Origin: Oscillospiraceae bacterium
GTDB lineage: Bacteria; Bacillota; Clostridia; Oscillospirales; Oscillospiraceae
Reading direction: 5' to 3'
Length of the DNA stretch: 35,272 nucleotides
NCBI GenBank assembly: GCA_902761635.1
Contig: CACWLG010000020.1
Span: 1-35,272, forward strand
Position numbers and translations under genes: made by a program. Shown here one piece after another: positions 23,752 to 29,981 of the stretch. The notes beneath the pieces were generated by a model. That model searched no databases. It saw nothing but the letters and a program-made list of their open reading frames with translations, and had not been told where the DNA came from. Every line of letters starts with the position of its first letter. Position 1 is the first letter of the stretch.

Positions 23752-24552
23752 TTATGTCAGCTCGTGAAAATACAGCGCCCCCGCCGTCAGCTCCGCCCAG
23801 CTGTAATTGCTCATGTACTCGCCCCGGAAGGCGTTGACCGCCGCCATATCGCCCGCCAGCATCCGGTAATAATCGCAGTCCAGCAACTCCGGGCGGATCG
23901 CGATATGCGCCCCGCGGCGGATCAGCACATCCTCCATCCCGATCTGCTTCAAAGTCTCCCGCAGATCGCCGATAAGATTGCGAATGCCGTGCTTGGCGTC
24001 CTTTCTGCCGCTGCTGTCGCCCCACAGCGCTGAGACCAGCTCCTCCGACGTGCAGGCCGCGCCCTTGCGGTCAATGAGATAGGCCAGCAGCTCCTTCGTC
24101 TGCCGCCGCGCAAATTTCAGCGGCTCCCCCTGCCAGAACACCTCAAAGCTGCCGAAGCACTGCACCCGCAGTCTGTTCGTCTGCGGCTTCGGCGCCGTCG
24201 GCAGCGCGTCCAGCTCCTCCCGGACAAGCTCCGGCGTCAGGGGCTTCATGATATAGCCCTGGGCCCGCACCCGAAAGGCGTCCAGCGCATATTGGGAAAA
24301 GGCCGTGACGAAGACCACCCGCGTGTCCGGAGAGGCCGTCTTGAGCGCGACAGCAAACTCCAGCCCGGAGGCGCCGGGCATCTCAATATCGCTGAACACA
24401 ATGTCCGGGGACAGGCCACCGGTTCGAATGGCGTCCAGCGCGTCGGCGGCCTTGTCGAAGGCTCTCAGCTCTGCGCCCGGCGCGGCTTCCTCGACGCAGC
24501 GGCAGAGTACCCGCAGGGCCTTGGGTTCGTCGTCTATGGCAAAAATCATCAT
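23752..24552 (-). CDS. Response regulator with SARP/OmpR-like winged-helix output
   Basis: 266 residues. Two adjacent ATGs are possible; 24552 gives the classic ATGA overlap with the kinase stop, with GGGAGG 10 bases upstream. Receiver: Asp7/Asp8, phosphoacceptor Asp55 (FSDIEMPG), Lys in YIMKPLTP. Output: RLRVQCFGSFEVFWQGEPL, RRQTKELLAYLIDRKG and SALWGD, then DCDYYRMLAGD as in the orphan copy. Partner of the LytS-type kinase, which usually pairs with LytTR regulators instead; the winged-helix output is therefore a notable variation. Likely DNA target: the TTTGAG direct repeats upstream of 23611, 19841 and 18795 (inference from the SARP/OmpR habit of binding repeats about 11 bp apart). Confidence 0.9.
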   Translation of the reverse strand: MMIFAIDDEPKALRVLCRCVEEAAPGAELRAFDKAADALDAIRTGGLSPDIVFSDIEMPGASGLEFAVALKTASPDTRVVFVTAFSQYALDAFRVRAQGYIMKPLTPELVREELDALPTAPKPQTNRLRVQCFGSFEVFWQGEPLKFARRQTKELLAYLIDRKGAACTSEELVSALWGDSSGRKDAKHGIRNLIGDLRETLKQIGMEDVLIRRGAHIAIRPELLDCDYYRMLAGDMAAVNAFRGEYMSNYSWAELTAGALYFHELT

Positions 24553-25943
24553 CGCTTGTTCGCCTCCCTGGGCAGTGTGATGGTCACGGCGGTCCCCGCG
24601 CCCGGCGCGGATTCGACGCGCAGGCTGCCGCCGCACATCTGTGCAAGCCGCTCCCGCACGTTCTGGAGACCCACGTGGGATTTCCCCGGGTCCTTCTGCT
24701 GCTTTTCCGGATCAAAGCCGGGGCCGTTGTCGGTCACGGTGATCTCATAGCGGTCGACGTATTCCCTGGTGGAAATGACTACCTCGCCCCGGCCGTCGGC
24801 ATTGCCGCGCACGCCGTGACGCACGGCGTTCTCCACGATGGGCTGCAGGGTCAGGATCGGCAACGTAAAGGACTGGCACGGAATGTCATAGCGCACGCTC
24901 AGCTTGTCCTCGAAGCGCATCTGCTCCAGCGCGAGATACTCCCTGGTATGCTCCAGCTCTCTTGCGAAGGGGATGGGGGCGTTCGTCTGCAGGGCGTCCA
25001 TGTTCCCGCGCAGGTAATTGGCAAACTGCACCGTGGCCTCTTCCGCCTGAGCCGGGTCGGAGCGGCAGAGCGACTGGATCACCGTGAGGGCGTTATACAG
25101 AAAATGGGGCTGGATCTGGGTCATCATGATCTGAATGCGCTGCTCGGCCTGCAGCGCCCGCTCGTGCTCCCGCACGAACTGGAGATGCAGCCAGATATAA
25201 TTGATCACGCAGTCAATGACGGCGGCGAGGATAAAATAGGACACGGGCTGGTCGAAGTCATAGGTGTTGAAGTCCAGCGCCAGCGCCCCGATAATGAGCT
25301 CGAACATCAGTACCGGCAGCCAGGTTTCCCGGCGCGTCTCCGGCTCGAACACGCGCACCGTCAGCAGGAGCCAGTAGCTGAGGAGAAGCGCGCCGACATA
25401 GAAGCTCGTGTCAGACAGGGGGCCCCCGATGTAATGGTTTTCCCAGTTGATTCGAAAGCAGACGGGCGAAAACAGCGCCGTGGCGTATATTGCGGCATTT
25501 ATGCCCACGAGTGCCCAGACCCACCCGAATTTCTTCTCCGGCACCATGATGCGCAGAAAAAGCGCCAGCACCACCGGGCGCATGGCATAGCCGTAGATCG
25601 CCGTCAGCGTCCGCGCAAACAGCCGCGCCTGTCCGATCATCAGGCGGTATTCCAGATGATCCTGGAGCAAAAGGCTGAACACCACGGCGACAATGATCCG
25701 CATGATACGCTTGAGGTCGGGGCGGATATAGGCGTCGATGTTCACGATCACCGCCAGCAGGCCCAGCAGCGTCAGCGCGGGCAGCAGCGCAAGGGTCGCT
25801 ACATAGTTCTCGACTATGAAAACACACAGCTCGTGATGGTGAAAAACAAGCGCCCACACCGCGAACAGGATGGTCGCTGCGACCAGCACCGCAACGGCCG
25901 TTAACCTGCCGCGATTCTCTATCTCTTTCCGCTTAAAATCCAT
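24549..25943 (-). CDS. LytS/YehU-type sensor histidine kinase
   Basis: 464 residues from the ATG at 25943 (GAGGAGA 8 bases upstream). Residues about 14-250 carry several membrane segments. A short linker helix leads to the His_kinase (PF06580-type) domain with phosphoacceptor His280 in QIQPHFLYN, then the ATPase domain with N-box QPIVENAVRHG (Asn372), DNGPGF (Asp405, about 405-410) and the glycine-rich GLQNVRERL. No separate extracellular domain is obvious, so the signal is probably sensed in or near the membrane. It overlaps the regulator by 4 bp and has its own sigma-70 promoter, without the TTTGAG site, consistent with constitutive low-level expression of the sensor pair. Confidence 0.92.
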   Translation of the reverse strand: MDFKRKEIENRGRLTAVAVLVAATILFAVWALVFHHHELCVFIVENYVATLALLPALTLLGLLAVIVNIDAYIRPDLKRIMRIIVAVVFSLLLQDHLEYRLMIGQARLFARTLTAIYGYAMRPVVLALFLRIMVPEKKFGWVWALVGINAAIYATALFSPVCFRINWENHYIGGPLSDTSFYVGALLLSYWLLLTVRVFEPETRRETWLPVLMFELIIGALALDFNTYDFDQPVSYFILAAVIDCVINYIWLHLQFVREHERALQAEQRIQIMMTQIQPHFLYNALTVIQSLCRSDPAQAEEATVQFANYLRGNMDALQTNAPIPFARELEHTREYLALEQMRFEDKLSVRYDIPCQSFTLPILTLQPIVENAVRHGVRGNADGRGEVVISTREYVDRYEITVTDNGPGFDPEKQQKDPGKSHVGLQNVRERLAQMCGGSLRVESAPGAGTAVTITLPREANKR

Positions 25944-26005
25944 AGATCCGTCTCCTCGCTGCTGAGTTGCGCCCGCGCCGGGCACGGTCATGCTTCCCGC
26001 TTCTG

Positions 26006-26034
26006 AGTTTAGCAAGCTTCCGCATTTCTGTCAA
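26006..26034 (-). promoter_or_regulatory. Sigma-70 promoter of the kinase/regulator operon
   Basis: On the minus strand, TTGACA (26034-26029), 17-bp spacer, TAAACT (26011-26006). It gives a leader of about 55 bases to the ATG at 25943. Confidence 0.75.
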
Positions 26035-26194
26035 ATCCATAAACTGCAGCTTACACAGGAACGGGATACGGCCTTTTTCGCTCCAAAACCAGTGTTCTCA
26101 TCGTCAATATCTCCAAATCATTTTGATTTCTTCTTCAGGCCTCGCGGTTTGGAGTCGGGTCGGCAGGGCATACCGTTGGGAAAGAACTGTTTCC

Positions 26195-26252
26195 TGTAGA
26201 AAACACAAAATCCGAACCCGTCTCCCATAGGGAAGATCTTGTTCGGATTTTG
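26195..26252 (-). terminator. Terminator of the tRNA-Leu locus
   Basis: CAAAATCCGAAC (26206-26217) is perfectly complementary to GTTCGGATTTTG (26241-26252). On the minus strand the stem is followed by TGTTTTC. It lies immediately downstream of the tRNA 3' end and probably belonged to the original tRNA gene. Confidence 0.7.
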
Positions 26253-26258
26253 TTGGTT

Positions 26259-26314
26259 TGGTGCGCGAGGCGGGACTTGAACCCGCACGTCCGGAGTGGA
26301 CACTAGAACCTGAA
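26259..26314 (-). other. attachment site: 3' half of tRNA-Leu(CAG)
   Basis: Read on the minus strand: anticodon loop TTCAGGT (26314-26308), 3' anticodon stem, long variable arm (GTCC...GGAC), T-arm GCGGG-TTCAAGT-CCCGC, acceptor strand CTCGCGC, discriminator A and encoded CCA (26261-26259). The 5' half is absent: the bases to the right of the loop neither pair with the anticodon stem nor give a D-arm. This is the displaced 3' copy left when an element integrates into a tRNA gene. The orientation places the element to the right and the intact tRNA beyond the window. Confidence 0.85.
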
Positions 26315-26337
26315 TTAGATTTGGACCGTTACGGCAT

Positions 26338-26469
26338 GTGTCGCATAGTGTCGCCAAGTACCCCTCAAACCGTTGAAAATACTAGCTTTTTTGAACTTTT
26401 CGCCCGTAAATCCAGCACCCGCGCCAGATGCAAAAAATCAACAGTTCGTTGGATGTTTGTTGGATGTTT
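26338..26469. repeat. Direct repeats beside the attachment site (possible integrase arm sites)
   Basis: GTTGGATGTTT occurs twice without a spacer (26448-26458, 26459-26469), and GTGTCGC twice at 10-bp period (26338-26344, 26348-26354). Short direct repeats next to a tRNA attachment site are typical of tyrosine-recombinase arm or accessory sites. The rest of the 25,944-26,582 gap shows no gene. Confidence 0.5.
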
Positions 26470-26582
26470 TTACCGCAGGCATCCTAGAAAAGAGTTCTAG
26501 TAAACATTGAATTTTTAACCGGCGCTTATCTGCTTCAAACCCGAGATATAAAAATGAAAGTCAAAAAATGGAGGTTTGAATC

Positions 26583-26957
26583 ATGCAGAAATCTATCTTT
26601 GAACAGTGCGGCGGCACCTATACACAGGTCGGAGACTATCTTCTTCCTGATCTGATAATCGACGAGGCTGAGCAGCAGCCTGTCGACAAATATGGCCGGA
26701 TGCGAAAACGCTATCTGAAGGAGCATAGACCAATCCTGTTTTCCAATCTGCTGCTGTCCGGCAAATTGGATCATCACCTGTCGGAAACCGACCGCGCCTG
26801 TGCTGATCAAGTGAACTTGCTCACCCGGCAGATGGCCGACCGAGAGGGAGTGACCGAAGCTCTCAAAGCTGCCGATCAATTTGAGTGGGTCAGACGGATG
26901 AACAGCATCCGGAACCGCGCCGAAGAGATCGTGCTGAACGAGCTCGTCTACGACTGA
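26583..26957 (+). CDS. tnpV: TnpV-family transposon-encoded protein
   Basis: 124 residues, close to the usual TnpV length. It matches the family pattern from end to end: I-F-E-Q-C-G-G-T-Y-T-Q-V-G-D-Y near the start, R-Y-L-K-E-H-R-P-I-L-F-S-N-L-L-L-S-G-K-L in the middle, and W-V-R-R-M-N-S-I-R-N-R-A-E-E-I-V at the end. TnpV is carried by clostridial mobilisable transposons such as the Tn4451 group; its function is not established. GGAGG stands 8 bases before the ATG. It is the first gene inside the element, with no recombinase next to it, so it is probably a remnant or cargo gene. Confidence 0.88.
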   Translation: MQKSIFEQCGGTYTQVGDYLLPDLIIDEAEQQPVDKYGRMRKRYLKEHRPILFSNLLLSGKLDHHLSETDRACADQVNLLTRQMADREGVTEALKAADQFEWVRRMNSIRNRAEEIVLNELVYD

Positions 26958-27081
26958 GCGGAGGACATCGGAATGGGAATCAGATAATAGTCGCTCAAAA
27001 GAATATTTGACTCCGAAGAACTTGTCGGATTGAAATATAGAAAATCGTCGGAACAAAATTCTAAAAACTCTCGGGTCGGAG

Positions 27082-27110
27082 TTGTAAAATCAATCGGATT
27101 GTGGTATGCT
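27082..27110 (+). promoter_or_regulatory. Promoter of the DUF4143 ATPase gene
   Basis: TTGTAA (27082-27087), 17-bp spacer, TATGCT (27105-27110), followed by an AGAGGTG ribosome binding site and the ATG at 27133. Confidence 0.55.
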
Positions 27111-27132
27111 GTCTGCATAAGAGGTGATGTAG

Positions 27133-28419
27133 ATGGATAAGATCATGAACAAGGAGAAATACATTCCCCGTATTGTTGACGCCGCGGTGGAACGGTATCT
27201 TGCCACAATGGGTGCTGTTTGTATAGAGGGTCCGAAGTGGTGCGGGAAGACGTGGACTTCTTCCTATCACAGCAACAGTGAGTTTTTGGTCGGCAACCCG
27301 GACAACAACTTTCAAAACCGAGCGCTAGCGGAAATGTCCCCTGCCCTGGTGCTGGAGGGCGAGACGCCGCGCCTGATCGACGAATGGCAGGAAGTTCCCC
27401 CTCTTTGGGATGCGGTGCGCTATACTGTGGATCAGCGGGGCAAAAAAGGCCAGTTTATTCTGACCGGCTCTGCCACACCGAAGCGAAAAGGCGTGCTCCA
27501 CAGCGGAGCCGGGCGGATCGGTAAGCTGCGGATGCGCCCCATGTCTCTTTATGAGTCCGGGGATTCCAGCGGCAAGGTCAGCCTGCATGAGCTCTGCGAA
27601 GGAAAGCTTATTCCGGCCATCACGGGTGAAGTCGATCTTCGCACGCTCGCCCGTTTGACAGTGCGCGGCGGCTGGCCCGGAAATCTGGATATCGACGACG
27701 CGGATATCTCGCTGCTGCCCAGTGAGTATTTGGATGCCGTTATCGACGACGATGTGAACCGTGTCGATGAGACCAGACGCGACAGCCGGAAGGTTCGTCT
27801 GCTGCTGCGGTCCCTTGCCCGCAACGAGAGCACGACCGCGACCAATCGGACGCTGAAAAACGACATCAAAGAAATCGACGATGAGGATATCGACGTGGAG
27901 ACGGTCGCAACCTATCTGGATATCTTCAACCGTCTGTTTCTCACGGATAACCAGCAGCCATACTCTACAAAGCTGCGTTCCTCCGTCCGGGTGAAGCAGG
28001 CAGAGAAGCGGCACTTCTGCGATCCCTCCCTGGCCTGCGCGCTGCTGAAGGTGACGCCGGAGAGGCTGATCGGCGATCTGGCGACCTTCGGTTTCCTCTT
28101 TGAAGCCTTATGTGAGCGTGATCTCAAAATCTACGCGGAATCCTTCGGCGCGACGCTCTACCATTATCAGGATTATGCTGGCAATGAGATTGATGCTATT
28201 ATCGAGCTGCCGGACGGCAGTTGGTGCGGCATTGAGATCAAGCTCGGTGCAAATAAAATAGAGGAAGCCGCAAAAAACCTGATCCACATCCGGGATGAGA
28301 TCGTCAAGGACGAAGGAAAAGCACCTTCGGCATTGATTGTCCTTTGCGGTCTGTCCAATGCAGCTTACCAACGGCCGGATGGCGTCTATGTTGTGCCGCT
28401 GACGGCTCTGAGAAACTAA
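27133..28419 (+). CDS. AAA_14/DUF4143 ATPase with nuclease-like C-terminus
   Basis: 428 residues. The N-terminal AAA domain has a Walker A-like GPKWCGKTWT (33-42), a Walker B-like RLIDEWQEV (about 80-88) and sensor-region FILTGSATP (about 108-116). The C-terminal DUF4143 region contains N-E-I-D-A-I-I-E (Glu352, Asp354) and G-I-E-I-K (Glu368, Lys370), the E-x-D...E-x-K layout of PD-(D/E)XK nucleases that I associate with DUF4143. Such proteins are abundant on mobile and accessory islands of anaerobes; no firm role is known, and defence or DNA-processing functions have only been suggested. It has its own promoter and lies on its own, 490 bp before the Fic gene. Confidence 0.85.
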   Translation: MDKIMNKEKYIPRIVDAAVERYLATMGAVCIEGPKWCGKTWTSSYHSNSEFLVGNPDNNFQNRALAEMSPALVLEGETPRLIDEWQEVPPLWDAVRYTVDQRGKKGQFILTGSATPKRKGVLHSGAGRIGKLRMRPMSLYESGDSSGKVSLHELCEGKLIPAITGEVDLRTLARLTVRGGWPGNLDIDDADISLLPSEYLDAVIDDDVNRVDETRRDSRKVRLLLRSLARNESTTATNRTLKNDIKEIDDEDIDVETVATYLDIFNRLFLTDNQQPYSTKLRSSVRVKQAEKRHFCDPSLACALLKVTPERLIGDLATFGFLFEALCERDLKIYAESFGATLYHYQDYAGNEIDAIIELPDGSWCGIEIKLGANKIEEAAKNLIHIRDEIVKDEGKAPSALIVLCGLSNAAYQRPDGVYVVPLTALRN

Positions 28420-28545
28420 TTATTATATTCATACTGCAAAAGATGCTAACTGATGTGTCGATTGATAGAAAGTTGAAAGAAATCTGAATCGCGCTTTTAC
28501 TCGACCGGAGGACACGATATACCACCCCCTACCGTGCGGGTGCTC

Positions 28546-28572
28546 GGAAGCCGCTGCAATCAGCGGCTTTCC
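28546..28572. terminator. Hairpin downstream of the DUF4143 ATPase gene
   Basis: AAGCCGCTG (28548-28556) pairs with CAGCGGCTT (28561-28569) around CAAT, flanked by further GGAA/TTCC bases. There is no strong U-run on either strand, so termination is uncertain. Confidence 0.4.
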
Positions 28573-28726
28573 GGGCGCCTAAATGCGTAGGATGGGCTTT
28601 GCGAGTGAACATCCAAACATTCTGCAAATCTGCGGTAAAACGCGTTATAGAAATCTGCAATTTTGTGGTATGATTCATGAAGGAGCCATATAGAAACACG
28701 CCGGGAGAAACCGACACCAGCACAGG

Positions 28727-28773
28727 CACCCGAGGAGACGATCAAGCGTCGCTTTCCCGGGTGTTTTTATTTC
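28727..28773 (+). terminator. Rho-independent terminator in the 28.4-28.9 kb gap
   Basis: CACCCG (28727-28732) pairs with CGGGTG (28758-28763), with inner GACG/CGTC (28737-28740, 28747-28750), followed by TTTTTATTT. It lies more than 300 bases after the ATPase stop, so it may end a small unrecognised transcript. Confidence 0.6.
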
Positions 28774-28795
28774 AATCAGTATAGTTGCAGCAGTT

Positions 28796-28830
28796 CAATT
28801 TAATCATAAACTCCTGGTTTGATTAAATTG
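28796..28830. promoter_or_regulatory. Perfect 11-bp-arm palindrome before the Fic/hsd operon (candidate operator)
   Basis: CAATTTAATCA (28796-28806) and TGATTAAATTG (28820-28830) are exact reverse complements, with 13 bases between. The right arm ends 2 bases before the -35 box at 28833. A dimeric repressor bound here would cover the promoter. Confidence 0.65.
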
Positions 28831-28832
28831 AC

Positions 28833-28861
28833 TTGACGTTTAAAACGATGGATAATATAAT
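28833..28861 (+). promoter_or_regulatory. Strong sigma-70 promoter of the Fic/hsd operon
   Basis: TTGACG (28833-28838), 17-bp spacer, consensus TATAAT (28856-28861). Expected leader of about 43 bases to the ATG at 28911. Confidence 0.85.
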
Positions 28862-28910
28862 AGAATCGTATTTGTATAGACACAATCGGCCTGCCGAATG
28901 AGGAATGAAC

Positions 28911-29969
28911 ATGCGGAGTTTTAACTATAAAAATGAATATCAAAAGCTGCTGACGCCGGAGATTGTTTCCTATCTCACACAGATCCACGAGCAGAAAGGA
29001 AAGCAGAGCAGATTTTCCGATGCTCAGAAGGACGTGCTTGAGGAACTGCTGGAGATCGCAAAGATCCAGAGCACAGAGGCATCGAACCGGATCGAAGGAA
29101 TCATCACAACCGATGACCGGCTGAAACTGATCGTTCGCAACAAGACGACCCCGCGCAGCCGCAGCGAGCGCGAGATCGCCGGATACCGGGACGTGCTGAA
29201 CACGATCCATGAAAACTATAAGTTTATCCCGATTCGCCCCGGCATGATCCTCCAGCTTCACCGGGATCTTTACAAATTCAGCGGCATGTCCATCGGCGGG
29301 AGCTTCAAGAATTCAGACAACGTGATTGCCGAGACACTCCCGGACGGCGCAAAGCGCGTGCGCTTCCAGCCGGTCCCGGCCTGGGAGACACCGGAGGCCA
29401 TGGATTCTCTCTGCACGGCGATCAATGAAGCCATCACCGATCCGGAGCTGGACGATCTGCTGCTGATCCCCATGTTCATTCTGGACTTTCTCTGCATCCA
29501 CCCGTTCAACGACGGCAACGGACGCATGAGCCGCCTGCTGACCCTGCTGCTCTTGTACCGCACGGGCTACCCGATCGGAAAGTATATCAGTATTGAACGC
29601 CTGATCGCCGACAGCAAGGACAGCTATTATGAGGCTATGCGGGAAAGCTCCGAGAACTGGCGTGAGAGCGGCAATGATTATCTGCCCTTTGTGCGGTATC
29701 TGCTCGGCGTCATCATTGCCGCCTATCGGGAATTTGCGGAGCGGGCGGAGATTCTGCTCGAAACCGGAAACTCCAAAACCGGCCGCATCCGAAGGCTCAT
29801 CCGCAGCACGACCGGGAAGATCACAAAGTCGGAGCTGATGGCGCAGTGCCCGGACATCAGCCAGGTTACCATACAGCGCGCGCTGAAGGAACTGACCGAC
29901 AGTGGCGACATTCTGAAAATCGGCGGCGGCCGCTACACTTCATACGTTTGGAATTGGGATAAGGAATAA
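28911..29969 (+). CDS. Fic-domain protein (probable AMP-transferase), class II type
   Basis: 352 residues from the ATG at 28911, which has GAGG 7 bases upstream; the ATG at 28905 is only 1 base from that site. The N-terminal helical region carries S-N-R-I-E-G (Ser58 to Gly63), the [ST]xxxE[GN] inhibitory motif of class II Fic proteins. The catalytic motif HPFNDGNGR (197-205) is complete, with His197. The C-terminal region (about 285-352) looks like a winged helix (TKSELMAQCPDISQVTIQRALKELTDSGDI), a common Fic tail that can bind DNA. Fic enzymes transfer AMP to target proteins. It is 12 bp upstream of hsdM, so it is co-transcribed with the type I system, and its helix-turn-helix makes it a candidate for binding the palindrome upstream. 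Confidence 0.92.
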   Translation: MRSFNYKNEYQKLLTPEIVSYLTQIHEQKGKQSRFSDAQKDVLEELLEIAKIQSTEASNRIEGIITTDDRLKLIVRNKTTPRSRSEREIAGYRDVLNTIHENYKFIPIRPGMILQLHRDLYKFSGMSIGGSFKNSDNVIAETLPDGAKRVRFQPVPAWETPEAMDSLCTAINEAITDPELDDLLLIPMFILDFLCIHPFNDGNGRMSRLLTLLLLYRTGYPIGKYISIERLIADSKDSYYEAMRESSENWRESGNDYLPFVRYLLGVIIAAYREFAERAEILLETGNSKTGRIRRLIRSTTGKITKSELMAQCPDISQVTIQRALKELTDSGDILKIGGGRYTSYVWNWDKE

Positions 29970-29981
29970 AGGAGAAGAAAC

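Noticed and set aside
26259-26314. A complete tRNA gene
   Set aside because: Only the 3' half is present; the bases beyond the anticodon loop do not form the anticodon stem or D-arm.
26118-26357. Minus-strand frame of 79 codons across the tRNA region
   Set aside because: It runs through the tRNA-Leu fragment and its terminator and has no supporting start site.
26981-27012. A fourth TTTGAG-type operator near CGCTCAAAAGAATATTTGACTC
   Set aside because: Only one half-site matches, there is no second half at 11 bp, and no -10 box at the fixed distance in either direction.
28676-28791. A 34-codon plus-strand frame starting MKEPYRN
   Set aside because: It has no ribosome binding site before its ATG and runs through the terminator at 28727-28773.
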